Positions 9,344 to 18,437 are shown, numbered from the stretch's first letter. The stretch is 64,000 nucleotides of DNA from an uncultured Bacteroidales bacterium (GCA_946403855.1 CAMJBH010000001.1:62001-126000); one strand, 5' to 3'. Translations and numbers: made by a program. The notes: generated by a model from the sequence alone, not told the origin.

Positions 9344-10672
9344 ATGTCAAAAAACATCGTTTTGAAGAGGGGCTTGGACATTCCGGTAAGCGGTTGTGCA
9401 GCCCTTAATGTCAGCAAATCGATGGTACCGGCAATGATCGCCGTCCAGCCGGACGGCGTGAAGGGGCTTCTCCCCCGCCTGCTGGTAAAAGAAGGAGACC
9501 GCGTCCTGTGCGGCTCCCCCGTCATTGCCGACAAGAAAAACCCGGACATTTTACTCACATCCCCCGCAAGCGGTACCGTAAAGGAAGTAGTCAGGGGCGA
9601 GAAACGTAAGCTCCTCGCTATCCTGATACAGACCGATGCGCAGCAGGAGTATGCCCGGTTCGATACCACAGACGTCAAATCTGCGCTCCTCCAGAGCGGA
9701 TTGTGGACACTGCTCACCCAAAGGCCTTACGGCGTTCTTGCAGACCCTGCAGTAACTCCCAAGGCCATTTTCGTTTCTGCATTCCACACCGCACCTCTGG
9801 CCGCCGACCTGGAATTCACCCTCGGCTCCGAGACAAAGGCCATCCAGAAGGGTATAGACGCACTGGCCACCCTGGCTCCCGTGCATGTGTCCATCGACGG
9901 CTCGCTCAAAGAAAGCGCTTTCGCATCCCTGTCCGGATGCACCCTCCACAAGTTCGAGGGCAAGCACCCCGCAGGCAACGTCGGAGTACAGATCAGCCAC
10001 ATCAGCCCCATCCTTAAGGGCGAGACTGTCTGGACTGTTTCCCTCAACGGACTTGCTGCAATAGGCCGCCTGTTCCTTGACGGATGCGTGAACCTCCGCC
10101 GCAAAGTCGCCGTGTGCGGCCCTGCAGCGCTTCAGCCTTCTTATGTAGAGACCCTTCCCGGCACGCCCATCAAGGATTTCGCTCCTTTCTACGGCAACGG
10201 TGCAGAAGAAGTCCGTATCATCAGCGGAGACATCCTCAGCGGCCTCAACGCAGGCGTCTGCGGATATCTCGGACGCGACGACGACCAGGTAACCATCATC
10301 CGCGAGGGCACCGACAAGGAGCTCCTCGGATGGCTTCGTCCTATTCGTTACAAGCAGTTCAGCAACGACCACAGCTACTTCAGCTGGCTCATGTGCGGAC
10401 GCAAATACGACATGGACACCAACCTCCACGGAGGTCCTCGTCCGTTCCTCATGAACGACAACTATTACTCCAAAGTCCTCCCCATGGACATCTATCCCGT
10501 GTATCTGGCCAAGGCCTGCCTCGCCGGAGACATTGAGAAGATGGAGAAGTTCGGCATTTACGAAGTTCTTCCCGAAGATCTCGCCCTGTGCGAATTCGTA
10601 GATCCGAGCAAGAACTACATTCAGGACATAATCGCTAAGGGTATAGACCTGATGCTTAAAGAAATGGCTTAA
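9344..10672 (+). CDS. nqrA: Na+-translocating NADH:quinone reductase subunit A
   Basis: This is a 442-residue NqrA, close to the family length, and the first gene of a complete nqrABCDEF operon. NqrA is the large cytoplasmic-side subunit of the sodium-pumping NADH:quinone oxidoreductase and contributes to quinone interaction. The N-terminus (VLKRGLDIPVSG) and the biotinyl-lipoyl-like turn (LLTSPASGTVKEV) are typical. No transmembrane segment is seen. The gene starts 73 bases from the divergent pcrA, behind a weak TATCTTCG box. nqrB follows after 5 bases. Confidence 0.95.
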   Translation: MSKNIVLKRGLDIPVSGCAALNVSKSMVPAMIAVQPDGVKGLLPRLLVKEGDRVLCGSPVIADKKNPDILLTSPASGTVKEVVRGEKRKLLAILIQTDAQQEYARFDTTDVKSALLQSGLWTLLTQRPYGVLADPAVTPKAIFVSAFHTAPLAADLEFTLGSETKAIQKGIDALATLAPVHVSIDGSLKESAFASLSGCTLHKFEGKHPAGNVGVQISHISPILKGETVWTVSLNGLAAIGRLFLDGCVNLRRKVAVCGPAALQPSYVETLPGTPIKDFAPFYGNGAEEVRIISGDILSGLNAGVCGYLGRDDDQVTIIREGTDKELLGWLRPIRYKQFSNDHSYFSWLMCGRKYDMDTNLHGGPRPFLMNDNYYSKVLPMDIYPVYLAKACLAGDIEKMEKFGIYEVLPEDLALCEFVDPSKNYIQDIIAKGIDLMLKEMA

Positions 10673-10677
10673 AAGAT

Positions 10678-11796
10678 ATGAACAAGATATTTGAAAAAGG
10701 CGGCAAGCTTTACTGGCTTCACAGCACCGTCGATGCTTTTGAGACATTCCTGCACGTCCCGGGCACGGTCACCCTTAAAGGTGCACACGTGCGCGACGCA
10801 ATAGACCTCAAGCGCATACTCATTCTCGTAGTTATAGCAGCCGCCCCCGCAGCCCTGTTCGGCATGTGGAACGTCGGCTATCAGCACGGACTGGCAATGG
10901 GCCAGACCGGAGTGCACATCCTTGAGTACTTCTGGTTCGGTTTCCTGAAGGTCCTTCCCCTCTATCTGGTTTCCTACATCGTGGGCCTGGGTATAGAATT
11001 CGCTTCCAGCCAGATCCGCGGCGAAGAAGTGAGCGAGGGTTACCTCGTGAGCGGTTTCTTCATTCCTCTGATCGTACCGGTGGACATCCCTCTCTGGATG
11101 CTTGCCCTCGCCGTGGCCTTCGCGGTCATTTTCGGCAAGGAGGTATTCGGCGGCACCGGCATGAACATCTGGAACCCCGCCCTGCTCACCCGCGCCTTCC
11201 TTTTCTTCTCCTATCCTAATTATATGTCCGGCTCCGAGTGCTGGATAGCCTTCAAGAAGGGCGAGACCGCTGTCGCCGACGCATTCACCGGCGCGACTCC
11301 CCTCGCTCTCGACGGCGCTTCCGCCCAATACGGCACCGGCTTCTGGGATCTGTTTATAGGCACCGTGCCCGGATCGGTCGGCGAGACATCCGTCATTGCC
11401 ATCCTGCTCGGCGCATGCCTCCTGCTCTGGACCGGAATAGCAAGCTGGAAGATTATGTGCGGCAGTATCGCCGGCGCCCTTCTGGTCGGCTTCATCGGCC
11501 AGGTTGCAGGCATCACCGACATTCCCTGCTACATGCAGCTTCTCTACGGCGGTTTCGCATTCGGTACCGTTTTCATGGCCACCGACCCTGTGACTTCATG
11601 CCAGACCGAAACCGGCAAGTGGATCTACGGTCTCCTCATCGGTATGCTTTGCATCATGGTGCGTTTGTTCAACCCCGGTTACGCCGAGGGAATGATGCTC
11701 GCCATCCTGCTCATGAATACCTTCGCTCCGCTCATCGACCACTGTGTCACCAGCGTACATATCTCCCGCAGGGTTAAACGAATTAAAGCCGCATAG
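10678..11796 (+). CDS. nqrB: Na+-translocating NADH:quinone reductase subunit B
   Basis: This is a 372-residue polytopic membrane subunit. The segment DAFTGATPLA places Thr207 at the site where NqrB carries FMN through a phosphoester bond, a modification that needs the flavin transferase ApbE. No apbE is present in this window. The protein forms part of the sodium and electron pathway in the inner membrane. It has the long N-terminal helix region and the C-terminal DHCVTSVHISRR end of the family. nqrC starts 2 bases after its stop. Confidence 0.95.
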   Translation: MNKIFEKGGKLYWLHSTVDAFETFLHVPGTVTLKGAHVRDAIDLKRILILVVIAAAPAALFGMWNVGYQHGLAMGQTGVHILEYFWFGFLKVLPLYLVSYIVGLGIEFASSQIRGEEVSEGYLVSGFFIPLIVPVDIPLWMLALAVAFAVIFGKEVFGGTGMNIWNPALLTRAFLFFSYPNYMSGSECWIAFKKGETAVADAFTGATPLALDGASAQYGTGFWDLFIGTVPGSVGETSVIAILLGACLLLWTGIASWKIMCGSIAGALLVGFIGQVAGITDIPCYMQLLYGGFAFGTVFMATDPVTSCQTETGKWIYGLLIGMLCIMVRLFNPGYAEGMMLAILLMNTFAPLIDHCVTSVHISRRVKRIKAA

Positions 11797-11798
11797 CT

Positions 11799-12578
11799 AT
11801 GAACACAAACAGTAACGTTTACACAGTAGTGTACACTACGGTCATAGTAGTGATCGTAGCCGCGGTGCTGGCTTTCGTGGCCGGCAAGCTCGGTCCCGCA
11901 CAGAACGCCAACGCCAAGGCGGAAACCCTCCGCCAGATGATGAGCGCCGCAGGGATCAAGCCCACCGAAGAACTTTATTCCACAAAGAACGCCGGCATAC
12001 TTCAGCTCTATGCCGACAATATCGAGGAAGCCTACACAATAGGTCTTGACGGCCAGAAGAACGGCGAGCTCACCACAGACAAGGACAACATCCAGCTCGT
12101 GGACAAGCTCAAGCCGCAGAACAAAGCCATCAAGGCCGGCGGAGATGCCACCCTTCCTGTATATATCTTCAAGAGCGGCGTCATCGTCATCCCTGTTTAC
12201 GGCGCAGGCCTCTGGGGCCCCATCTGGGGGTACATCGCCTTCGAACCCGACTGCCGCACCATTGCAGGCGCCTACTTCGACCATGAATCCGAGACTCCCG
12301 GACTGGGTGCCAAGATTAAGGACGAGGCATGGTTCCGCGAGAAATTTGCAGGCAAGGTAGTGGAATGGGGCGCTACCCCGGCCTTCCGTCTCGAAAAGAA
12401 CGCGGAAGCTACGGGAGCTGCCAACGCAGTGGACGCCATCACCGGCGCCACCATGACTTCCAAGGGTCTCAATGATGCCATGAACGTATGGTTCAAGGCA
12501 TACGAAGACCACCTGGGACTTGCAAGCGCCATGCATGCCATCGCCGAACCTGAAACCAACAAAGCAGAGGAGGAATAA
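11799..12578 (+). CDS. nqrC: Na+-translocating NADH:quinone reductase subunit C
   Basis: This is a 259-residue subunit with one N-terminal transmembrane helix (VYTVVYTTVIVVIVAAVLAF) and a periplasmic FMN-binding domain. The FMN attachment motif is present as ITGATMTS, with Thr218 the predicted phosphoester site. The AYFDHESETPGLGAKI segment is characteristic of NqrC/RnfG proteins. It lies between nqrB and nqrD with gaps of 2 bases on each side. Confidence 0.95.
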   Translation: MNTNSNVYTVVYTTVIVVIVAAVLAFVAGKLGPAQNANAKAETLRQMMSAAGIKPTEELYSTKNAGILQLYADNIEEAYTIGLDGQKNGELTTDKDNIQLVDKLKPQNKAIKAGGDATLPVYIFKSGVIVIPVYGAGLWGPIWGYIAFEPDCRTIAGAYFDHESETPGLGAKIKDEAWFREKFAGKVVEWGATPAFRLEKNAEATGAANAVDAITGATMTSKGLNDAMNVWFKAYEDHLGLASAMHAIAEPETNKAEEE

Positions 12579-12580
12579 TC

Positions 12581-13192
12581 ATGGACAAGAAACTTAAAGA
12601 AACCATCCTCAACCCTATACTTAAGGGCAATCCGATCACCGTCCTGGTGCTTGGTATCTGCTCCTCACTCGCTGTTACAGTACAGCTCAAGGGAGCCCTT
12701 GTTATGGCAATCTCCGTGACTTTGGTCACAGGTCTTTCAAGCCTGGTGTGCTCACTGCTGCGCAACACCATCCCCATGCGCGTGCGTATTATAGTACAAT
12801 TGGTAGTCGTCGCCTTGATGGTGATCCTGGTCGATCAGATACTGAAAGCAGGCGAAGGCACTTATGCAATAGACAAGCAGCTCAGCGTCTATATAGGCCT
12901 TATCATCACCAACTGCATCGTGATGGGCCGCATCGAGGCTTTCGCCCTCGGCAACAAGCCTCTCCCTTCGCTGCTTGACGGTCTCGCCAACGGTGTCGGC
13001 TACGGTCTGATCCTGGTCATCGTGGCCTTCTTCCGCGAGCTTTTCGGCAGCGGTACGCTGTTCGGACTGCAGGTCCTTCCCGCCGGCTACATCCCCAACA
13101 ATCTCGTCATCCTGCCTCCGTTTGCGCTCATCTTGCTGGGCTGCATAATCTGGGTTCAGAGGGCGTTTGACAAAGATCTTCAGGAAAAATAA
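12581..13192 (+). CDS. nqrD: Na+-translocating NADH:quinone reductase subunit D
   Basis: This is a 203-residue integral membrane subunit with about six hydrophobic helices, of the NqrD/RnfE family. The ILNPILKGNPITVLVLGICSS opening and the LIITNCIVMGRIEAFA segment, with its conserved Cys in the membrane, are typical. Together with NqrE it forms the inverted pair of membrane subunits that binds the intramembrane iron centre. nqrE begins 12 bases later. Confidence 0.95.
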   Translation: MDKKLKETILNPILKGNPITVLVLGICSSLAVTVQLKGALVMAISVTLVTGLSSLVCSLLRNTIPMRVRIIVQLVVVALMVILVDQILKAGEGTYAIDKQLSVYIGLIITNCIVMGRIEAFALGNKPLPSLLDGLANGVGYGLILVIVAFFRELFGSGTLFGLQVLPAGYIPNNLVILPPFALILLGCIIWVQRAFDKDLQEK

Positions 13193-13204
13193 AACGCGAG
13201 CCTT

Positions 13205-13819
13205 ATGGAATACATCAGCTTATTCGTAAAGTCAATCTTCGTTGACAATATGATCTTCGCATACTTCCTGGGTATGTGCTCATACCTGGCAGTATCGAAG
13301 AACGTCAAGACAGCCAACGGCCTGGGCCTCGCTGTTATTTTCGTGCTCTTGTTCACACTCCCCATAAACTGGCTGCTGAACACCTACGTGCTCCAGCCCG
13401 GCGCCCTCAAGTGGCTCGGCCCCCAGTTTGCAGACGTGGACCTGAGTTTCCTCAGCTTCATCATCTTCATCGCGGTCATCGCGGCTTTCGTTCAGATAGT
13501 CGAGATGTTCGTCGAGAAGTTCCTCCCGTCACTCTATTCTTCGCTCGGCATCTTCCTGCCCCTGATTGCCGTGAACTGCTCCATCCTTGGAGGTTCACTC
13601 TTCATGCAGCAGAGGGATTTCACGAGTTTTGGCGAAAGTGCCGTATATGCCCTCGGATCGGGTATAGGCTGGTATCTGGCTATTGTCGCCCTCGCCGCAA
13701 TACGTGAGAAGATGGCCTACTGCAACGTTCCCAAGCCCCTCAAGGGCATAGGCATCACATTCATAACCGTGGGCCTCATGGGCATGGCGTTTATGATCTT
13801 TATGGGCATTCAACTGTAG
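13205..13819 (+). CDS. nqrE: Na+-translocating NADH:quinone reductase subunit E
   Basis: This is a 204-residue polytopic membrane protein, paralogous to NqrD in inverted topology. Family landmarks are [20 protein letters not shown] near the N-terminus and [18 protein letters not shown], which carries the second membrane cysteine for the iron centre. It lies 12 bases after nqrD and 6 bases before nqrF. Confidence 0.95.
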   Translation: MEYISLFVKSIFVDNMIFAYFLGMCSYLAVSKNVKTANGLGLAVIFVLLFTLPINWLLNTYVLQPGALKWLGPQFADVDLSFLSFIIFIAVIAAFVQIVEMFVEKFLPSLYSSLGIFLPLIAVNCSILGGSLFMQQRDFTSFGESAVYALGSGIGWYLAIVALAAIREKMAYCNVPKPLKGIGITFITVGLMGMAFMIFMGIQL

Positions 13820-13825
13820 AAGGAT

Positions 13826-15100
13826 ATGAGTCAGACAATTATAGCATCAATTGCGGTCATCGTCATTGTGACGCTGCTTCTGGTGGCTCTGCTCCTTTTC
13901 GTCAAGGCCAAAGTCACCCCGAAAGGGACCGTAAAAATCGATATCAACAACGGAAAGAAGACCCTGGACGTTCAGCCCGGCGGAAACCTCATGGGTACGT
14001 TGGCGGAGCAGAAGATATTCCTCCCCTCCGCTTGCGGCGGTAAAGCCAACTGCGGCCAGTGCAAAGTTCAGGTGTTCGAGGGCGGCGGAGAGATTCTCCC
14101 CACCGAAACCGGTTTCTTCAACCGTAAGCAGATCAAGGACGGCTGGCGTCTCGGCTGCCAGGTCAAGGTAAAGGACAACCTCAAGATCCAGGTTGCAGAG
14201 AGCGCGCTCAGCGTCAAGAAGCTCGAATGCGAGGTCATCTCCAACAAGAACGTGGCAACCTTCATCAAGGAATTTACCGTGAAGCTGCCGGAGGGCGAGC
14301 ACCTCGAGTTCAAGAGCGGTGAATACATACAGATAGACATCCCCGCCTACCACGTGTTCTACAAAGACATCGAAGTGGAGCCCGAGTACAGGGGTGACTG
14401 GGAAAAGTATGGATTCTTCAACCTCGAGTGCACAAACCCCGAGCCCACCGTGCGTGCCTACTCCATGGCTTCCTATCCTGGAGAGAAGGGCATCATCAAG
14501 CTCAACGTGCGTATCGCCACTCCCCCGTTCGACCGCAGCGTCCCCAGGGAGCAGGGTCCCAAGCTTCTGCCTGTGAGCCCCGGTATCGCTTCTTCTTATG
14601 TGTTTACACGTAAGCCCGGCGACAAGGTCACGATCAGCGGTCCCTTCGGCGAGTTCCTCCTTCCAAAGAACGATCCCGACGACATGGAATACATCTTCGT
14701 GGGAGGCGGCGCCGGAATGGCTCCTCTGCGCAGCCATATCATGCAGCTCTTCAAGACTTTACGCACCACCCGCAAGGTTCACTTCTTCTATGGTGCACGT
14801 GCACTTGTCGAAGCTTTCTATCTTGAGGACTTTGCTGAACTTGAGAAGGAATTCCCTAACTTCAAGTTCCACTTGGCCCTGGACCGTCCTGATCCGGCAG
14901 CAGATGCAGCCGGCGTCAAGTACACCGCAGGCTTTGTGCACAATGTGATGAACGAGACCTATCTCAAGGACCACGAGGCTCCTGAAGACATTAAATACTT
15001 CATGTGCGGCCCGCCTATGATGGTGTCGTCGGTCAATCAGCTCCTCGACTCACTTGGAGTTGCCCCTGAGAACATCCTCTACGACAACTTCGGCGCATAA
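13826..15100 (+). CDS. nqrF: Na+-translocating NADH:quinone reductase subunit F
   Basis: This 424-residue subunit is the NADH-oxidising entry point of Na+-NQR. It has an N-terminal membrane helix (residues 5-26), then a [2Fe-2S] ferredoxin domain with Cys70, Cys76, Cys79 and Cys111 (C-x5-C-x2-C then C). The FAD-binding region includes VRAYSMASYP, and the NADH-binding domain includes FVGGGAGMAPLRSH and YFMCGPPMM. It is the last gene of the operon and is followed within 10 bases by a strong intrinsic terminator. Confidence 0.96.
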   Translation: MSQTIIASIAVIVIVTLLLVALLLFVKAKVTPKGTVKIDINNGKKTLDVQPGGNLMGTLAEQKIFLPSACGGKANCGQCKVQVFEGGGEILPTETGFFNRKQIKDGWRLGCQVKVKDNLKIQVAESALSVKKLECEVISNKNVATFIKEFTVKLPEGEHLEFKSGEYIQIDIPAYHVFYKDIEVEPEYRGDWEKYGFFNLECTNPEPTVRAYSMASYPGEKGIIKLNVRIATPPFDRSVPREQGPKLLPVSPGIASSYVFTRKPGDKVTISGPFGEFLLPKNDPDDMEYIFVGGGAGMAPLRSHIMQLFKTLRTTRKVHFFYGARALVEAFYLEDFAELEKEFPNFKFHLALDRPDPAADAAGVKYTAGFVHNVMNETYLKDHEAPEDIKYFMCGPPMMVSSVNQLLDSLGVAPENILYDNFGA

Positions 15101-15106
15101 TACACG

Positions 15107-15142
15107 GCAAGCTGCGACAGACATGTTGCAGCTTGCTTTTTT
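15107..15142 (+). terminator. Intrinsic terminator of the nqr operon
   Basis: A perfect 9-bp stem, GCAAGCTGC (15107-15115) with GCAGCTTGC (15128-15136), is followed directly by six T residues (15137-15142). Confidence 0.85.
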
Positions 15143-15276
15143 GCCGGGGCAGCGCCCTCCCCACGGCAGACTATGGCCTTCGGCCTATCCCTCCCTTCGC
15201 AGGCGATGGGCCCCTCCCACTCACGGCTGCGTGGGCGCAGACGGTCTGCCGTGGGGAGGGCACTGCCCCGGCAAAA
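15139..15276. repeat. Long GC-rich inverted-repeat element after nqrF
   Basis: Arms of 33 bp (15139-15171 and 15244-15276) are inverted repeats with one mismatch, around a 72-base GC-rich core with further small hairpins (GGCC TTC GGCC at 15175-15185). Because the nqr terminator already precedes it, it is not needed to end that transcript. Core 15184-15218 is related, in reverse orientation, to 7186-7220 in the pcrA element. Related arm sequence may also occur at 44170-44242. It looks like a small non-autonomous or extragenic palindromic repeat. Confidence 0.6.
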
Positions 15277-15292
15277 CAAAAGTGACGACACA

Positions 15293-16390
15293 ATGAAAAT
15301 CTGCTGTATGATAGCATCTCTACGTATGGGCGGGGCCGAAAGGCAGCTCGCCGGGCTTGCCGCGCTTATGAAGCAGGAGGGCCACGACGTAGAGGTTCTG
15401 ACATACAGGGACGGAGATTTCTACGAGGCCGGCCTGATTCAGGCCGGGGTTCCCCACCGAAGGGTGGTACAGGACGGAAGCGAAGCTAAACTTATACGAG
15501 ACATAGCCGCAGGCCTCAAAAGCCGCGGCGTAGAAGTGCTCATCTCATTTCTGGCAGGAACCAACATAAAAGCGTGTCTGGTGCGGCGGCTCTATCCTGA
15601 GCTTCGCCTGATAGTGTCGGAGAGGAACTCCAATACATCATACTTGCTCCACGACCGCCTGCGCTTCGCTATTTACCGGCGCTTCGCCAGCCAGGTCGTA
15701 AGCAATAATTACTCTCAGACAGAATTTATACGGCGCCACGCTCCGGCGCTGCAGGGCCGCCTTTACACGATCCCAAATTTCACCGAACTCGACCGCTTCT
15801 GCCCCAATACGGCGAAACCGCCACGCCACGACGGCCTTTTCAGATTTGTCGTCACTGCGCGTCTCTCGCCCAGAAAAAATGCCATCGGGCTCATCAAGGC
15901 AGCGGCCCGCTGTCCCGAGATCCGCATCGACTGGTTCGGGTCCGCAAAACAAGACGCATACTATAAAAGATGCCTCCGGGCCATCTCTGCTCATGGTCTG
16001 AACGAACGATTCTTTATTCATCCGGGCAGCGACTGTCCTGAGAACTTGTACAGACAGGCGGATGCATTCTGCCTTCCCAGCTTTTATGAAGGCACGTCAA
16101 ATTCGCTCGCCGAAGCCCTTGCCTGCGGACTTCCTGCAGCATGCAGCAATGTTAGCGACAACCCGCGTTACGTGACCGAGGGCCGCAACGGGGTATTATT
16201 CGACCCGTCCGGCACCGATTCGATTGCCGGTGCGCTGAAACGAATGTCATCATTAAGCCCGGAAGAGCTTGCCGGCGAGGGTGAGCGGAGCCGTGAAACC
16301 GCCCTTTCATCTTTCTCCAAAGAAGCATTTATAAGCAGGTATGAGGACCTTCTGAGAGGTCCGAAAGGGGGTACAAAAAGCCATTCTTAA
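15293..16390 (+). CDS. Glycosyltransferase family 4 protein
   Basis: This is a 365-residue GT-B glycosyltransferase. It begins KICCMIASLRMGGAERQLAGL, the classic GT4 glycine-rich N-terminal loop, and has the C-terminal donor-site motif EGTSNSLAEALACGLPAA. It presumably adds a sugar to a cell-surface glycan; the acceptor is unknown. The frame is open back to 15173 but the extra part is translated palindrome, so the ATG at 15293 is chosen. It is cytoplasmic or membrane-associated. It stands alone between the palindromic element and its own terminator. Confidence 0.85.
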   Translation: MKICCMIASLRMGGAERQLAGLAALMKQEGHDVEVLTYRDGDFYEAGLIQAGVPHRRVVQDGSEAKLIRDIAAGLKSRGVEVLISFLAGTNIKACLVRRLYPELRLIVSERNSNTSYLLHDRLRFAIYRRFASQVVSNNYSQTEFIRRHAPALQGRLYTIPNFTELDRFCPNTAKPPRHDGLFRFVVTARLSPRKNAIGLIKAAARCPEIRIDWFGSAKQDAYYKRCLRAISAHGLNERFFIHPGSDCPENLYRQADAFCLPSFYEGTSNSLAEALACGLPAACSNVSDNPRYVTEGRNGVLFDPSGTDSIAGALKRMSSLSPEELAGEGERSRETALSSFSKEAFISRYEDLLRGPKGGTKSHS

Positions 16391-16392
16391 AG

Positions 16393-16422
16393 AATCAGCA
16401 AAATCTCATTGCTGATTTTTTT
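16393..16422 (+). terminator. Intrinsic terminator after the glycosyltransferase
   Basis: A 9-bp stem AATCAGCAA/TTGCTGATT (16393-16401, 16409-16417) with a 7-base loop runs into a T tract ending at 16422, three bases after the stop codon. Confidence 0.8.
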
Positions 16423-16451
16423 GATTCCATTGAGTTTCCAGAATGCCATTG

Positions 16452-16459
16452 TAGCTTTG
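16452..16459 (+). promoter_or_regulatory. Promoter -7 box of the fimbrial-anchor-like gene
   Basis: TAGCTTTG matches TAnnTTTG. The ATG at 16467 follows after 7 bases, which predicts a leaderless or nearly leaderless mRNA. No good TTTG is found at the expected -33 distance. Confidence 0.5.
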
Positions 16460-16466
16460 CGGCACT

Positions 16467-17405
16467 ATGAGAACGAATTGGATTCAAACAGGCCGGCGCA
16501 TTACCCCTCTCTTCTACCGGCGACCGTCGGGGAGCAGTCTGCTCCACCTAATACTCTTGTTCAGCTTGCTTATACCGCTTCCGGCCTGTTTGTTCCCATC
16601 GTGCAGGAAGATTGACGACGGCTCGGGACTGGACCTGGTAGAATTGCAGCCGGACAGCTGCAAGATATGCCTGCATTTTTCTCTGGACAACAGGATATGC
16701 GACACGCAGCAAAGCGCTGGCAGCCTCGATGTACTTGTCTATCAAGAGGAAGGTCTCAAGCCCCTCAGAGACAAAAGGCACTACGATTTTATGCCGGACA
16801 GTATTATTATTTACGGTCCCAAGGAAGGCCTGGTTGCAGTGGCTCTGGCCAATTACCCGCTTGAATTGTTTTCCTGCCCTCCGCAGCGCTTTGAAGAGGC
16901 TGAAGCCTTGGTGTGTGAATTCGATTCCGACTCTCCCTCGCATCCGCTGATGAGCGCCTGCCGCAGTTTGGAGCCGGGAGAATCGGGCTCCTTGAAGCTC
17001 GTTCCTCTCATGTCCAAGGTCAAGCTTGGAGAAATCCGGAATAATCAGAAGGATTACATCCGGCTCGAAGATCCAAGGGTTTTTCTGGAAAACGCCAACT
17101 TCGGGGCTGAGATTCTGAGGGATGGAGGTTTCCGCCCGTCGGAGCTATTAAAAACTCCAAGCGTGCAGTTGCCATACGATATAGGAGTTTTCGCCCAGTG
17201 GCCGGGCACTGAATTATTCTGCTACCCAAATGACTCGCCGGAGGCGACAATAGGCACCCCTTCCACGGTCCTTGTGCTTGAGTGTGAAATAAAGAATCAG
17301 ACCCGTCAGTTCAGGGTTCCTTTACCTTCTGTGAGGCGGAATACGGTAATTTACGTAGATATAAGCGTGGACGGCCCCGATGCGTTCGAAAGCAAAGTTT
17401 ATTAG
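16467..17405 (+). CDS. Putative FimB/Mfa2-like fimbrial anchor lipoprotein
   Basis: This is a 312-residue protein with an N-terminal hydrophobic segment (LLHLILLFSLLIPLPACL) and candidate lipid Cys41 or Cys46. After the signal it reads CKICLHFSLDNRIC, then a LDVLVYQEEGLKPL strand, resembling the first domain of Mfa2/FimB minor fimbrial subunits that anchor or cap Bacteroidales fimbriae. It ends in a beta-rich RNTVIYVDISVDG segment like those proteins. No major fimbrillin gene is adjacent, so the assignment is tentative. It is convergent with and overlaps the next gene at the stop codons. Confidence 0.45.
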   Translation: MRTNWIQTGRRITPLFYRRPSGSSLLHLILLFSLLIPLPACLFPSCRKIDDGSGLDLVELQPDSCKICLHFSLDNRICDTQQSAGSLDVLVYQEEGLKPLRDKRHYDFMPDSIIIYGPKEGLVAVALANYPLELFSCPPQRFEEAEALVCEFDSDSPSHPLMSACRSLEPGESGSLKLVPLMSKVKLGEIRNNQKDYIRLEDPRVFLENANFGAEILRDGGFRPSELLKTPSVQLPYDIGVFAQWPGTELFCYPNDSPEATIGTPSTVLVLECEIKNQTRQFRVPLPSVRRNTVIYVDISVDGPDAFESKVY

Positions 17406-18241
17406 ACTACCGAAGAGAAGCGCTCGGGAACGTGGACACGGATCTTGAGGTTGAGCATAGCCGGCTTGTTCCAAGTGTAAGGAAGCCGCAGCGTGGACTG
17501 GAGTTTACGGGCCTTGCGGGTCCATTCGTCCCAGTCGCGGAAAGGCACCCCCGGAAGCGAATCTATAAGACGGCGGCGCTTGAGCAGATGCCTGTTCCAC
17601 CCGCGCGAAACGAGATCCTTGTCCTGCATCTTCTGCCCTATGATCGACGGATCCGCACACCCGAAATGGAAAAGATATAATCCTTCACAAATATGGAAAT
17701 CTCCCCTGCGGGTACGATGGAAACCGCTTCCCCACTGCACCGGAGCGCAAAGCACAGAAGTCTTGGTGTAGCGAGTGGAAAGGAGCGCGGAGCGACGTTG
17801 GGAAAGCAAAGATGCGGTCCTGTCGAAAGGAGCATCGCTGTCGGGATCGAAAATGATGTCGCAGCCCAGACCTGAAAGGGAATTGCGCCCTTTTCTGTCT
17901 TGTCTTGAAAGATAATCGGGCAAGCTCTCGCCAAGAGAGGGATCCACCACCAAAAACTCGTCCACATCGGTCCCTATGACCATATCATAGCTTTTCAGCA
18001 GTTCTTGGGCACGGGCGGAAAGAATATTGATGCGCTGCTTGTCCGACACCCTCACATCTCCGTCAACTCTCGGTATCACAGTCACGTTGCAGCCCTTGGC
18101 GAAGGATGGGACCGTCTGGTCCTCTCCATCGAAATAAATGAAAAGATTCTCCTTCCCAAGCAGTCGGCCATAGTAGTCGGCCCACCTGCCCAGGAAAAAA
18201 TCATCATTCCTGACCATCGTCAGCGCTGCAATCTTACTCAT
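17402..18241 (-). CDS. Glycosyltransferase family 2-like protein (Glyco_tranf_2_4 type)
   Basis: This is a 279-residue GT-A glycosyltransferase-like protein. It begins AALTMVRNDDFFLGRWADYY, typical of the PF13704 group (T.v.NE..fl..w..yh). It has the metal-binding acidic motif TDVDEFLVV near residue 95 and FHRTRRGDFHI further on. Such enzymes usually act on capsule or O-antigen-like glycans; the specificity is unknown. It is transcribed alone from a consensus promoter divergent from tRNA-Val. Confidence 0.7.
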   Translation of the reverse strand: MSKIAALTMVRNDDFFLGRWADYYGRLLGKENLFIYFDGEDQTVPSFAKGCNVTVIPRVDGDVRVSDKQRINILSARAQELLKSYDMVIGTDVDEFLVVDPSLGESLPDYLSRQDRKGRNSLSGLGCDIIFDPDSDAPFDRTASLLSQRRSALLSTRYTKTSVLCAPVQWGSGFHRTRRGDFHICEGLYLFHFGCADPSIIGQKMQDKDLVSRGWNRHLLKRRRLIDSLPGVPFRDWDEWTRKARKLQSTLRLPYTWNKPAMLNLKIRVHVPERFSSVV

Positions 18242-18255
18242 TCAAAATAAACCTT

Positions 18256-18287
18256 CAAAGATACTGCTAAAAGACACAATTTCCAAA
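18256..18287 (-). promoter_or_regulatory. Promoter of the GT2-like gene
   Basis: On the minus strand TTTG (18284-18287) and TATCTTTG (18256-18263) are 20 bases apart, a full Bacteroidota consensus. The start codon is 15 bases downstream. Confidence 0.75.
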
Positions 18288-18297
18288 TCACAAAAGT

Positions 18298-18328
18298 TTT
18301 GGAAATAAATAAATCTTGATTATCTTTG
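18298..18328 (+). promoter_or_regulatory. Promoter of tRNA-Val
   Basis: TTTG (18298-18301) and TATCTTTG (18321-18328) are 19 bases apart. The tRNA begins 12 bases after the -7 box. It is back-to-back with the promoter of the GT2-like gene. Confidence 0.75.
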
Positions 18329-18340
18329 CAGTCCCTCCAT

Positions 18341-18415
18341 GGGAGATTAGCTCAGCTGGTTTAGAGCACCTGCCTTACAAGCAGGGGGTCAATGGTTCGA
18401 GTCCGTTATCTCCCA
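18341..18415 (+). tRNA. tRNA-Val (anticodon TAC)
   Basis: A complete 75-base cloverleaf: acceptor GGGAGAT pairs with ATCTCCC, D-stem GCTC/GAGC, anticodon stem CCTGC/GCAGG around loop CTTACAA, and T-arm AATGG-TTCGAGT-CCGTT. Discriminator base A follows; CCA is not encoded. Anticodon TAC reads valine GTA/GTG codons. Confidence 0.95.
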
Positions 18416-18437
18416 CGCACTTAAAAGTCTAAACATC

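Noticed and set aside
9271..9717. Upstream extension of the pcrA frame (149 extra codons)
   Set aside because: The region is antisense to nqrA, shows no helicase similarity and would place the start beyond the divergent promoter.
15139..15276. The long inverted repeat as the nqr terminator
   Set aside because: A standard stem with a T tract (15107-15142) already ends the operon just before it, and the inverted repeat has no T tract after its right arm.
15173..15292. Extended start of the GT4 gene
   Set aside because: The extra codons are translated palindrome; the glycosyltransferase fold begins at 15293.
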